Shown here in pieces: positions 55,792 to 64,000 of a stretch of DNA of 64,000 nt (positions are counted from its first letter, which is position 1; each line of letters starts with the position of its first letter). This DNA comes from Leptolyngbya sp. FACHB-321. GTDB lineage: Bacteria; Cyanobacteriota; Cyanobacteriia; Leptolyngbyales; Leptolyngbyaceae. The position numbers and the translations under genes were made by a program. The stretch is from NCBI RefSeq assembly GCF_014695975.1, contig NZ_JACJPI010000058.1:496001-560000 (forward strand). Reading direction: 5' to 3'. The notes under the pieces are model-generated. The model worked only from the letters and a program-made list of their open reading frames with translations. It made no database searches and had not been told where the DNA came from.

Positions 55792-55851
55792 ATTCAGCTT
55801 TCAGCCTTTAGCGTCTAATCCTACGCTGATCGCTGAGCGCTGATAGCTCTA

Positions 55852-57327
55852 CTACTTGTGGCGAATACGATCGTAGATCTCTAAATAGTCCTTACCAGGG
55901 TAGTTCCACGAATAGTCACAGTTCATGCCTTGCCATTGAAACTGTTGAAATGCGCCAGGATTGTCGTACCAGAGATCCAGTGCTCGATCCATCGCTGATT
56001 CTAGTGCCACGTAATCAGTTTCGTAGAAGACATAACCGTTGCGCTCTTCGGGCAAATGGGTTTCATCGTAGTCGCGATCGAACACAGTATTGACCAGCCC
56101 ACCAACACCGCGCACGATCGGCACCGTACCATACCGCAGCCCAATCATCTGCGTCAAACCACACGGTTCATAATTGCTGGGCACAATAATAAAATCGGCT
56201 CCTGCATAGATTAAGTGAGATAGCTCTTCATCAAAACCCAGTTCCATATGGACGTCTGGATTGTCGTTGAGGAACTGCTTTTCGTGCCAGAAATGGTCGT
56301 TAATGCCTGCTTCAGTTGCAGAACCTAACAGTACAAATTGAGCACTACGGCTGAGAGCATGGTAAATGGCGTGATGTACCAGGTGTACGCCTTTTTGCTC
56401 GTCCAACCGCCCAATAAAACAGATGAGCGGTCGATCGCGATCACGCAGCAGCAACCGTTCTCGTAGCGCTTGCTTGTTTTTTGCCTTGCCCGTCAGATCA
56501 TCCTTGGTGTACGAGTGGGGCACATAGCGATCGTTCTCTGGATTCCATACATCATGGTCAATACCATTCAGTACGCCTGTAAACTTAGCTTGATGCAGAT
56601 GCAGCGTGTGCCCTAAACCATAGCCAATCTCAGTACAACGGGCTTCCCAGGCATGATGCGGTGAAACAGTAGTGACATAGTTTGAATAAACAATGCCCCC
56701 TTTCATAAAGTTGAGCGCAAAGGGATTGAAGTTATCGCGCAGGCGATCGTAGTGGAAGTAATACTCTTCTCGATTTAGCCCCGTTGCCCACAGTACATCA
56801 CTGCCACCCATGCCTTGATGCTTAAAGTTATGGATGGTGTAACACACGCGCTGGTTTTCCATCCCCTGATATTGATACATCTCAAACAGCAGGACGGGCA
56901 CTAAGCCAGTCTGCCAGTCGTGACAGTGAATGACATCCGGGCGCTTGTTGCTTTGTAGCAGAAACTCCAGCGCAGCTTTGCTAAAAAAGGCAAAACGAAT
57001 GTTGTCATCCACACAGCCGTAGTAGCGTCCCTGATTAAAAAATTTGTCTTGCGAATGAGGCTGAATGAAAAAACACAGCCGCCCATGTACCCAACCGCAA
57101 TAAACGGAGCAGTGGATAGCACCGCCATACCAGGGCACCCACAGGTCTTGATAGGCTATGTGCAAGCCCCAGATATGGTCGTAGCGCATACAGTCATACA
57201 TCGGCAAAATCAGCTCGATCGTATGACCACGAAGTTCTAACTCTCGACTAAGCCCATAGACAACATCTCCCAGCCCACCAGCTTTAATCACTGGGGCACA
57301 TTCAGAAGCGATCTGTACGATATACAT
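55852..57327 (-). CDS. glgA: Glycogen synthase, GlgA2 type
   Basis: 491 residues, family GT5 ADP-glucose:glucan glucosyltransferase. It starts MYIVQIASECAPVIKAGGLGDVVYGLSREL, where the KAGGLGD loop binds ADP-glucose, and has CHDWQTGLVPVLL, YTIHNFKHQG, LNGIDHDVWNPENDRY, FIGRLDEQKGVHL, and EPCGLTQMIGLRYGTVPIVRGVGGL with the catalytic Glu. The opening differs from the E. coli-like GlgA1 and matches the second cyanobacterial isoform (Synechocystis sll1393). It elongates storage glucan in the cytoplasm. GAGGAG precedes the ATG. Confidence 0.96.
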   Translation of the reverse strand: MYIVQIASECAPVIKAGGLGDVVYGLSRELELRGHTIELILPMYDCMRYDHIWGLHIAYQDLWVPWYGGAIHCSVYCGWVHGRLCFFIQPHSQDKFFNQGRYYGCVDDNIRFAFFSKAALEFLLQSNKRPDVIHCHDWQTGLVPVLLFEMYQYQGMENQRVCYTIHNFKHQGMGGSDVLWATGLNREEYYFHYDRLRDNFNPFALNFMKGGIVYSNYVTTVSPHHAWEARCTEIGYGLGHTLHLHQAKFTGVLNGIDHDVWNPENDRYVPHSYTKDDLTGKAKNKQALRERLLLRDRDRPLICFIGRLDEQKGVHLVHHAIYHALSRSAQFVLLGSATEAGINDHFWHEKQFLNDNPDVHMELGFDEELSHLIYAGADFIIVPSNYEPCGLTQMIGLRYGTVPIVRGVGGLVNTVFDRDYDETHLPEERNGYVFYETDYVALESAMDRALDLWYDNPGAFQQFQWQGMNCDYSWNYPGKDYLEIYDRIRHK

Positions 57328-57547
57328 AGTGGCTCCTCGCTCAAGGGAGAATAACTGTTTCTACGCTCACAAAAGTATAGAATTTCTAGCATACTCGCAA
57401 CCGAATCTATCGGCATCTCTACCCTCTGGCATATTGAGGGCTAGCTTAAGCGGTGGCACTCGCGCTGAACATTACTAACGTTAAACCACGAAGAGATGGA
57501 GCCGTTGCCGCGTTAAAGTTGTTTCGGTGCGCCTTTACTCAGTTTCT

Positions 57548-58195
57548 CTAGCGATCGTCAAAACGTTGAACAAGCGTTGAACCTGTACGACCTGTTGTCA
57601 GCCACAGAATTGCTCTCGCCCCATCGCGAATCGCTTTTGAAAGAGGTTCGGTTGCCTGGTTAGACGGCATCGGTACGGGCTTAAACTCAATCCCTCGACT
57701 GCCAAAAACAAGCTCACCAATAATGCGAGCGCGACGCATATGGTAGTCCGATGTAATCAAGTAAACGCTATGAATACCTCTGGCTTGAAACTTATCGACC
57801 AGCGTTGTGAAATTGGTGACGGTATCCACAGCATCTCGATCAACATAAAGGCGTGACAGGCTGATGCCAGCGTCTTCAAAAACGCTTTCTGTATACTCAG
57901 GTGGGCTACCGCCAGACACCCAGATGGGGATATCGGGATGCTGACGCGCAAACTCAGCCGCAAAATCTTCTCGCTGTGGCGTACCGCCCAAGACCAGTAT
58001 GGCTTGGGGTTTCAAGAAATAGCTTTTAACCTCGCGGTAGCCCAACCAAAGCAGTATTAAGACAAAAAACCAGAGCAATGATCGCGCCTTAAAACCTCGA
58101 CGTTTCGAGGTCCTGGTGCGTTTGTGCTTTAAGTCGAACCGTCCCCTCAGCCCCATAAGTGCATACATCGATCGCGTTACTGGGCAGGCTATCAT
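57548..58195 (-). CDS. YdcF/DUF218 family protein
   Basis: 215 residues. A basic N-terminus and one membrane helix (about 41-55, LLWFFVLILLWLGY) anchor a soluble DUF218 domain: AILVLGGTPQREDFAAEFA, IPIWVSGGSP, DRDAVDTVTNFTTLVDKF and VYLITSDYHMRRARII. The SGG, TxTNF and SDYHMxRA blocks are the family hallmarks. E. coli YdcF binds SAM and SanA/ElyC relatives act in envelope biogenesis; a role at the cell envelope is plausible but unproven. Confidence 0.9.
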   Translation of the reverse strand: MIACPVTRSMYALMGLRGRFDLKHKRTRTSKRRGFKARSLLWFFVLILLWLGYREVKSYFLKPQAILVLGGTPQREDFAAEFARQHPDIPIWVSGGSPPEYTESVFEDAGISLSRLYVDRDAVDTVTNFTTLVDKFQARGIHSVYLITSDYHMRRARIIGELVFGSRGIEFKPVPMPSNQATEPLSKAIRDGARAILWLTTGRTGSTLVQRFDDR

Positions 58196-58279
58196 GCTTT
58201 TGCTTCTGCGCCTGCCAAAAAAATGCTCTTTCTAAATCATAAGCAAGGCGTTAAGGTAACGCCCTACTGTTAGGTTGCT

Positions 58280-59167
58280 TTACTGCGGCATAGACTGAGG
58301 TTGTGACGGCCCTTTTTCTTGTGCCTGAGCGATCGTCGCTTTAATGCGAGGCGTTTCTAGAAATTTCTTGGTGTCGGCTAGCAGGCGATTACCCCAAAGG
58401 TTTTCTTTTAGAAACTTCAAATCGCTGTATCGGCTGTCAGTTTGAATCGCTGTTTCGCCTAGCTTCAAGCCTTGTTCGCGATCGCCCTTTGCGTAGAGCG
58501 CCACTGCCATTGCTAGCTGTGGCTCGGCAGCCTTCGCGTCAATAGCTACGGCTGCCCGCCAGCGACGAATAGCTTCATCCACATCTCCACTTTCATACTT
58601 CAGCAGCCCAATGTTGTTAATAGCAGGCCAGAAGGTTTTGTCTTGGGCAATTGCTTTCTCATACTGGGCGATCGCGTCCGGAGTCTGGTTCAACATAAGG
58701 TATGCATTCCCCAGATCAAACAAAGCACCCGGAACATTCGGTTTCAGCTTTAAGCCTGCTTTAAGATAGTCGATCGCGGTTGCATAGCTGCTTTTCTGAA
58801 AATAAGCTGACCCCAACGCAAAGAGCACCGCCGAACTTTTAGCGTCTAAAGTTTGTGCCGTTTTTAATGCTGTAATGCCGTTGTCAAGCTCATTCGTTTG
58901 CAGATACAGCCCGCCCAATAGCGACCAAACCTCTGGACTCTTCGGTGCAAGCTGGGTCGCAAGGCGTGCTCTGGGTAATGCCAACTCATACTGCTGAAAC
59001 TGTGCTAACTGGGCTGCTTCTTGAGCCAAATTAAGCCCCTGTCGCTCTAATTTTGTTGGGTCTAGTTGCACACTATGAGGCACCAAATGTTGTGCCAAAG
59101 TGGGTTGGGCGGACCCCCACAAACCAAGCAGAAACAGTAACGAAAGGAACGCATTACGATTGGGCAC
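58280..59167 (-). CDS. Secreted tetratricopeptide-repeat protein
   Basis: 295 residues. Start GTG 59167 (MPNRNAF) follows AGG by seven bases. A signal peptide (FLSLLFLLGLWGSAQPTLAQ) precedes about six TPR units from residue 45 to 240, clear in WSLLGGLYLQTNELDNGITALKTA, LFALGSAYFQKSSYATAIDYLKAGL, LFDLGNAYLMLNQTPDAIAQYEKAI and NIGLLKYESGDVDEAIRRWRAA. The tail is Gln/Pro-rich. Such proteins are protein-protein interaction scaffolds, here in the periplasm or lumen. No partner gene points to a specific complex. Confidence 0.9.
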   Translation of the reverse strand: MPNRNAFLSLLFLLGLWGSAQPTLAQHLVPHSVQLDPTKLERQGLNLAQEAAQLAQFQQYELALPRARLATQLAPKSPEVWSLLGGLYLQTNELDNGITALKTAQTLDAKSSAVLFALGSAYFQKSSYATAIDYLKAGLKLKPNVPGALFDLGNAYLMLNQTPDAIAQYEKAIAQDKTFWPAINNIGLLKYESGDVDEAIRRWRAAVAIDAKAAEPQLAMAVALYAKGDREQGLKLGETAIQTDSRYSDLKFLKENLWGNRLLADTKKFLETPRIKATIAQAQEKGPSQPQSMPQ

Positions 59168-59306
59168 GGGTCAGCCTTTGAACGTTGTAGTAAGTTGACA
59201 GATAGCTTAATTCATCTGCTGTCTATGGTGGCATAAAACTGTAAAAATGCCCCGAAAATGTCTCTCAGCCCTATTTCTCCAGCCGCTAAGAAGAGGGAGT
59301 TGGAGG

Positions 59307-60011
59307 CTACTGCGCTGCTGCCAGAATCAAGGCTCTAAAGAGCTTTTGGTGAGCGGGATCGTTAGGCGATAGTTCAGGATGCCACTGCACCCCGATCGCC
59401 CAGGAATGATGCTCACACTCGATCGCTTCTAGTAAACCATCGGTAGCTTGGGCAGCGACGCGCCAACCAGAAGGCAGCGTTTTGACCGCTTGATGATGCC
59501 AGGACATCACATCAATCTGAACGGCTTGCATGAGTGCAGCCAGTCGGCTGTTGGCTTCAAGCTGCAATGGGTGAGGCGTGGGGCGACGGGGAGTATCTAG
59601 GCGATGGGCGATCGCATCACCATAAACATCTGGCACATGGGGAATGAGCGCTGCACCGCTTGCTACACCTAATATCTGCATACCCCGACAGATGCCCAGA
59701 ACAGGGATTTGCTTTGCCAAAGCAGCCTTAGCTAGAGTGAGTTCAAAGGCGTCGCGTTCTGCGTCTACTGAATAAATGGTTGGATGAGGCGCGCCACCAT
59801 AAAGTGATGGATCAATATCGCCGCCGCCTGCAAGAATGAAGCCATCAATTTTTTCTAGAAGGCGTTCTAACGGTGCTTGATGGGGCGGCAGCAAGAGCGG
59901 CACTCCTCCTGCCCGCTGCACTGCGTCCAGGTAAGCTCCCGGTAAGGAGACATCCCCGACTTCATTACGACCGTAAGTTGTAATGCCGATAATAGGAGCA
60001 GGCTGGGACAT
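59307..60011 (-). CDS. puuD: Gamma-glutamyl-gamma-aminobutyrate hydrolase-like class I glutamine amidotransferase (C26)
   Basis: 234 residues from ATG 60011 (MSQPAPIIGITTYG); the frame extends to 60053. The PuuD-type C26 fold: GITTYGRNEVGDVSLPGAY, LAGGGDIDPSLYGG, RDAFELTLAKAAL, the nucleophile elbow GICRGMQILGVASGG-like (Cys in GICRGMQ), the oxyanion/His pair VQWHPELS, and VMSWHHQAVKTLP. In E. coli PuuD releases GABA from gamma-glutamyl-GABA. It is the last gene of the minus-strand cluster with a GS-like ligase and an aldehyde dehydrogenase, which supports this assignment. The symbol is by analogy. Confidence 0.82.
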   Translation of the reverse strand: MSQPAPIIGITTYGRNEVGDVSLPGAYLDAVQRAGGVPLLLPPHQAPLERLLEKIDGFILAGGGDIDPSLYGGAPHPTIYSVDAERDAFELTLAKAALAKQIPVLGICRGMQILGVASGAALIPHVPDVYGDAIAHRLDTPRRPTPHPLQLEANSRLAALMQAVQIDVMSWHHQAVKTLPSGWRVAAQATDGLLEAIECEHHSWAIGVQWHPELSPNDPAHQKLFRALILAAAQ

Positions 60012-60179
60012 GGGTAGGGAAGTGATCGCCTGATGCAGTTCTATAGCAGTCAAAGAGAACGTTAGGACAGACCTAAACCTTGAAACGTCCTTTAAGCAAG
60101 GGCTTCTATTTATCCCTCATCCTACCGCCGAGCGGAAGCAAGCTACATTCTTTATCCTTTTGCTATTACTTGTTGTAAC

Positions 60180-60953
60180 CTATTCGGGCGTGACATAGGC
60201 AGCCGTGATGCCACCATCCACTAGGAACGTAGAGCCATTAACAAAGGCAGACTCATCACTGGCAAGGAAGAGTGCCGCCTTGGCAATTTCGTCTGCCTGC
60301 GCGAACCGACCAGGGGGAATATGCACCAACCGTCGCTGTCGTCGTGCTGGATCAGCTAGCAATTCATCCAGTAGCGGCGTTTGCACTGGACCAGGACAAA
60401 GAGCATTCGCACGGATCTTTTGGCGGGCAAACTCTACAGCGATCTCGCGCGTGAGGGAGAGCACCCCACCTTTGCTGGCAGTGTAGGCAATTTGTGGAGT
60501 AGCAGCGCCCATCACTGCAACAAAGGAAGCGGTGTTGATAATGGAACCACCACTTGCACGTAGCAATGCTGGAATGCCGTATTTGCAGCCCCAAAACACC
60601 CCTTTCAGGTTGACATTTAGAGTCAAATCCCAGATCGCTTCTTCGGTGTCCAGGACAGAGCCGTCGGCAGCATGAAACATCCCAGCATTGTTAAACAGGA
60701 TGTTTAGATGCCCATAGGTCGTTTCGGCAGTCGCGATCGCAGCTTCCACATCCGCCCCCTTAGACACATCAGTTCTAACAAAAATGGCTTCGCCTCCCTG
60801 CGCCTGAATCTGCTGTACCGTCTCGGCGCCGGCTACCTCATTCACATCACTGACCACTACTTTTGCACCTTCTTTGGCAAAGAGCAGGGCAGATTCACGC
60901 CCAATACCGCTGGCGGCTCCGGTTATCAGGGCGACTTTATGGTCTAAACGCAT
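60180..60953 (-). CDS. Short-chain dehydrogenase/reductase
   Basis: 257 residues from ATG 60953, with aaagga eight bases upstream; GTG 60956 is adjacent. Classical SDR: cofactor motif TGAASGIGRE, acidic VSDVNE at the end of beta2 (NAD preference), NNAG, catalytic Ser in INTASFVAV, YTASK, and C-terminal NGSTFLVDGGITAAYVTPE. The cytoplasmic enzyme would oxidise an alcohol or reduce a ketone; substrate unknown. It lies inside the polyamine-type cluster between the GS-like ligase and the hydrolase, so it could act on an intermediate of that pathway, but this is only inferred from position. Confidence 0.92.
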   Translation of the reverse strand: MRLDHKVALITGAASGIGRESALLFAKEGAKVVVSDVNEVAGAETVQQIQAQGGEAIFVRTDVSKGADVEAAIATAETTYGHLNILFNNAGMFHAADGSVLDTEEAIWDLTLNVNLKGVFWGCKYGIPALLRASGGSIINTASFVAVMGAATPQIAYTASKGGVLSLTREIAVEFARQKIRANALCPGPVQTPLLDELLADPARRQRRLVHIPPGRFAQADEIAKAALFLASDESAFVNGSTFLVDGGITAAYVTPE

Positions 60954-61052
60954 CACTTATTCCTTTCAAATCGTTTGTTCAAAGCATTGGCGGAGCGGAA
61001 AATTTGATGGATCGCAAACCTTGCCCAGTCAGACCGTTTGCCCGGATGTGGC

Positions 61053-62441
61053 TTAAGCCCGCTCAAAGTAGCGCGATCGCTCCCAGCTTGTCACCACTTC
61101 ATCAAATTTTCGCTGCTCCGTGCGGAAAAAGTGGAGGTAGTGTTCCACCACATCCACTCCCAGAACATCCCGCGCCCAGGTACTTTTCTCGAGCTCGTGA
61201 ATGGATTCGTTCAGGCTAGAGGGCACCTGCGGCAACTCCTGGGCAGCGTAGACGTCACCCTCAAACATAGACGGCGGTTCGATCTGGTTGCGGATACCAT
61301 CCAGCCCAGCCGCAAGGGTGACGGCAAACGCCAGATAGGGGTTAGCATCGGCTCCGGGGGCACGGCATTCCAATCGTAGAGCCGCTCCATGCCCTAACAC
61401 ACGAAAGCCAGCGGTGCGGTTGTCGTAAGACCAGGCAATACCAGTGGGTGCAAAAGAGCCAGCGACATAACGCTTGTAGGAACTGGGGTAGGGCGCATAA
61501 AAGGCAAAAATTTCGCGGATGTGGGTCATCCAGCCGCCCAAAAACCAGCGAAAGAGCGGGGAGCTGTGAACAGAACCGAAGGACTCATCGCCTGGGAAGA
61601 GGGCTTTGCCCGCACTATCCCACAGGCTGGCATGGATATGCATACTGGAGCCTGCGTAGCGTTCGTCCCATTTCGCCATGAAGGTGACGGCAACATTGTT
61701 TTGCCATGCGATTTCTTTTGCCAAGTGTTTGTACAGCACATGACGATCGCACATTTCCAAGAAGTCGGTATAGCGCAGGTTAATTTCTTGCTGCCCCGGT
61801 CCCCACTCGCCTTTGGAAAACTCTACGGGAACGCCAGAGCGATCGAGATGTTTGCGAATGGCACCAATGACAAACTCTTCCTTGGTGCCCTGAAAGATGT
61901 GGTAGTCCTCAATGTAGGCACCGATCGGCTGCAAATCGTGATAATGCTTGCGACGCGCCTCTTCGTAAGAATCGGCAAAAACATACAGTTCTAATTCCGA
62001 TGCGCCCATAGCCGTATACCCCAAGGCTGCTGCTGCTTCCACTTGCTTTCGCAGAATGTTGCGCGGTGCCACACTGACGGGAACATTTTCTTCTTCATTC
62101 AATACGTCGCAGAGGACGATCGCGGTTTTCTCTAGCCAGGAGGCAAGACGCAGGGTTGTCAAGTCGGGAATCAGGCGAAAATCACCATAGCCACTTGCCC
62201 AACTGGTAAATTGATAGCCCGGTACGGGATCCATTTCCATATCGCAAGCAAGCAAATAGTCGCAGGCGTGAACGCCGTGAGGCAGCACATCATGGATGAA
62301 ATAGTCGCCCGTAATGCGCTTGCCGACTAGCCGCCCATAAAGGTCAGGAAACACAGTCAGCACCGTTTCGATCGCTTCCGTTTCGACCAGTTCCTTCAGG
62401 GCATCGACAGTAAGCAGCCCACGCACTTTGTGGTTTGTCAT
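61053..62441 (-). CDS. Glutamine synthetase-like ligase, probable gamma-glutamylpolyamine/amine synthetase (PuuA-like)
   Basis: 462 residues from ATG 62441 (MTNHKVRGLL); TTG 62486 would overlap the aldehyde dehydrogenase stop. GS-I fold features: FPDLYGRLVGKRI, GASELELYVF (metal Glu), SKGEWGPGQQEINLRYTDF, AGSSMHIHASLWD (catalytic His region), SYDNRTAGFRVLG and LECRAPGADANPYLAFA. It lacks the usual GS-I adenylylation-type loop and is a divergent paralogue. Such ligases glutamylate putrescine or other amines. Position next to aldehyde dehydrogenase and a PuuD-like hydrolase supports an amine substrate. True ammonia-assimilating GlnA is less likely. Confidence 0.85.
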   Translation of the reverse strand: MTNHKVRGLLTVDALKELVETEAIETVLTVFPDLYGRLVGKRITGDYFIHDVLPHGVHACDYLLACDMEMDPVPGYQFTSWASGYGDFRLIPDLTTLRLASWLEKTAIVLCDVLNEEENVPVSVAPRNILRKQVEAAAALGYTAMGASELELYVFADSYEEARRKHYHDLQPIGAYIEDYHIFQGTKEEFVIGAIRKHLDRSGVPVEFSKGEWGPGQQEINLRYTDFLEMCDRHVLYKHLAKEIAWQNNVAVTFMAKWDERYAGSSMHIHASLWDSAGKALFPGDESFGSVHSSPLFRWFLGGWMTHIREIFAFYAPYPSSYKRYVAGSFAPTGIAWSYDNRTAGFRVLGHGAALRLECRAPGADANPYLAFAVTLAAGLDGIRNQIEPPSMFEGDVYAAQELPQVPSSLNESIHELEKSTWARDVLGVDVVEHYLHFFRTEQRKFDEVVTSWERSRYFERA

Positions 62442-62475
62442 CGGTTTAGGGGGCGATGGTTTATGCGGTAATCGG

Positions 62476-63915
62476 TTATTCGGCAATGAAAATGCTTTTG
62501 TATTCGCTGTAGTGGTCTAAAACTGCCATGCCTAGCTCGCGACCTAAACCGCTACGCTTGACACCGCCGAAGGGCGCTTCTAAGTGAACGCTATGCCCTG
62601 TGTTGATGGAAAGCACACCGGTTTCGATCGCCTTTGCTACACGCAAGGCTCGACCAATATCCCGTGTCCAGATGGAACCGGATAAGCCATACAGACTATC
62701 GTTGGCGATCGCCACGGCTTCTGCTTCGGTATCAAATGGGATCACGCAAACCACAGGACCAAAAATCTCCTCTTTGGCAATCCGCATAGTCGGCTGCACA
62801 TCGGCAAAAATTGTGGGGGTGAGATAAGCTCCCTGAGCCAGTTGAGGATTGATGGGAATTGTGCCACCGTAGCGTAAGGTTGCGCCTTCCGCTTTACCAA
62901 GGTGAATGTAGTTCAGCACCCGATCGCGGTGGGCGGTGGAAATGAGGCAGCTAATCTGCGTCGCTTCATCCAGTGGCCCGCCAATGGTAAGAGACTCAAA
63001 ATGCTGGGTGAGTTTTTCCAGAAAGGTGTCGTAAACAGGGCGCTGTACCAAAAGGCGTGAGCGGGCACAGCAATCTTGTCCAGCATTGCCCAGCACACTC
63101 CACATGGCTTTTGGTGCCGCCAACTCTAGATCGGCATCGGCAAACACCAGATTGGCAGACTTGCCGCCCAACTCCAGCGTCACCTGCTTGATGTCATCTG
63201 CCGCCAGTTTCATCACCTGGGTGCCCACTTCCGTAGAGCCAGTAAAGGAAACCTTTCGCACCAGAGGATGACGCACCAGAGCATCACCCACCGTAGCGCC
63301 GCTGCCTGTCACCACGTTAAACACACCCGAAGGCACTCCGGCTTCCAGCGCCAGTTCTGCCAGTCGCAGCGCTGTCAATGGGGTTTGGGAGGCTGGCTTG
63401 AGGACAATCGTGTTGCCCATTGCCAACGCGGGGGCTACCTTCCAGGCGGTGATGGCGATGGGAAAATTCCACGGGGCAATCAATCCACAAACGCCGATCG
63501 GTTCCCGAAACGTCAGACAGGTGCCAGCAGCAGCAACGGGAATGGTTTGCCCACCTACTTTATTAATGGCTCCAGCATAGTATTCAAAGCAATCGGCGGC
63601 TAGATTAACTTCTTCCCGCGCTTCGCCAATGGGTTTACCCACGTTGCGGCTTTCTAGCTGTGCCAATGGCTCCAGATTAGTGCGAATTAACGCTGCTAAC
63701 CGGGTCAAAATCTGGGTGCGATCGCGTGAATTGACCTTGCGCCAGGCTACCCGTGATCGCTCTGCCACTTGCACTGCTGCATCCACATCCTGAGCATCAC
63801 CAGCGGCGATCGTTGCCCACTCGTCTCCCGTCGCCGGATCGATCAGCGTTGAGTATTGCCCAGCAATGGCAGGACGACGATCGCCATCAATCAGTAAATG
63901 CTCCGTTAACCCCAT
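62476..63915 (-). CDS. Aldehyde dehydrogenase (PuuC/betaine-aldehyde-type)
   Basis: 479 residues from ATG 63915; GTG 63924 is also in frame. NAD(P)-dependent ALDH with PWNFPIAITAWKVAPALAMGN, TGSTEVGTQV, catalytic Glu in VTLELGGKSANLVFADADL, catalytic Cys in GNAGQDCCARSRLLVQ, and EEIFGPVVCVIPF. Its closeness to the gene for a gamma-glutamylating ligase suggests oxidation of gamma-glutamyl-aminobutyraldehyde or a similar aminoaldehyde. It overlaps or abuts the ligase gene, so they are almost certainly co-transcribed. Cytoplasmic. Confidence 0.93.
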   Translation of the reverse strand: MGLTEHLLIDGDRRPAIAGQYSTLIDPATGDEWATIAAGDAQDVDAAVQVAERSRVAWRKVNSRDRTQILTRLAALIRTNLEPLAQLESRNVGKPIGEAREEVNLAADCFEYYAGAINKVGGQTIPVAAAGTCLTFREPIGVCGLIAPWNFPIAITAWKVAPALAMGNTIVLKPASQTPLTALRLAELALEAGVPSGVFNVVTGSGATVGDALVRHPLVRKVSFTGSTEVGTQVMKLAADDIKQVTLELGGKSANLVFADADLELAAPKAMWSVLGNAGQDCCARSRLLVQRPVYDTFLEKLTQHFESLTIGGPLDEATQISCLISTAHRDRVLNYIHLGKAEGATLRYGGTIPINPQLAQGAYLTPTIFADVQPTMRIAKEEIFGPVVCVIPFDTEAEAVAIANDSLYGLSGSIWTRDIGRALRVAKAIETGVLSINTGHSVHLEAPFGGVKRSGLGRELGMAVLDHYSEYKSIFIAE

Positions 63916-63935
63916 ACCATTCACACCAACCTAAA

Positions 63936-64000
63936 TTACCGTGGCAGCCCATCTGGCTGATCAATTTCCTGCAACGCATACGACAGCAGCGCGTTTTCCT
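63936..64000 (-). CDS. C-terminal end of an upstream gene (partial)
   Basis: The minus strand reads ENALLSYALQEIDQPDGLPR then TAA at 63938-63936, entering from beyond the right edge. It is only about 21 residues, too short to name a family. It ends 21 bp before the aldehyde dehydrogenase start on the same strand, so it is likely the preceding gene of the same operon. Confidence 0.5.
   Translation of the reverse strand, partial: ENALLSYALQEIDQPDGLPR

Noticed and set aside
61053-62441. Calling this gene glnA
   Set aside because: Divergent from ammonia-assimilating GS-I and embedded with aldehyde dehydrogenase and a PuuD-like hydrolase.

Overview
The window is chromosomal DNA of a phycobilisome-containing cyanobacterium. 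The evidence is a complete cpcB-cpcA-cpcC2-cpcC1-cpcD phycocyanin operon, the octamer GCGATCGC (HIP1) scattered throughout, a Yfr1 small RNA directly upstream of trxA, cyanobacterial versions of glgA and secA, and several multi-GAF sensor kinases. The genus cannot be fixed from this window. There is no sign of plasmid or prophage. No tRNA, rRNA, CRISPR array or intact transposase was seen.

Layout. 1-5.2 kb: a cellulose-synthase-like glycosyltransferase start broken by two in-frame TAG codons, a MITE-like palindrome, a zinc-ribbon membrane protein facing a TerB/AAA+ ATPase, and a repeat-bearing gap. 5.2-13.1 kb: a receiver-PAS-PAS-GAF3 histidine kinase followed by a long leader and the cpc operon, whose linker genes are separated by hairpins. 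13.4-32.2 kb: mostly housekeeping and mixed metabolism: nagA, a prolyl oligopeptidase, a DUF29 remnant, an amidohydrolase, a chromate-type transporter, a DUF442 phosphatase, an M20 peptidase, bioD, a Ser/Thr kinase, a YqeY protein, prs, DUF4112, acetyltransferases and a dihaem cytochrome c. 32.4-41 kb: secA and an RND efflux pair. 41-51.3 kb: a secreted protein, Yfr1-trxA, a LOG-family protein and two large sensor kinases. 51.3-59.2 kb: an S9 peptidase, N-formylglutamate amidohydrolase, an MBL-fold hydrolase, a GAF protein, glycogen synthase, a YdcF protein and a TPR protein. 59.3-64 kb: a minus-strand cluster of aldehyde dehydrogenase, glutamine-synthetase-like ligase, SDR and gamma-glutamyl-GABA hydrolase, resembling a glutamylated-polyamine catabolic set.

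The main theme is light and signal sensing beside light harvesting. Three histidine kinases carry GAF or membrane sensor domains with readable ligand-site residues. One has a GAF with the Trp-x-Asp and Cys-His residues of red/green cyanobacteriochromes plus a PAS-less phytochrome-type GAF. One, just upstream of cpc, has a two-cysteine GAF (DPCL and Cys-Tyr). One has a three-helix N-terminal domain aligning with the ethylene-receptor site but with Asn in place of the key Asp. These domains, the Yfr1 RNA, the hairpin-punctuated cpc operon, the doubly interrupted glycosyltransferase and the polyamine-type cluster are the points most worth checking. All family calls come from reading motifs; no database search was run.
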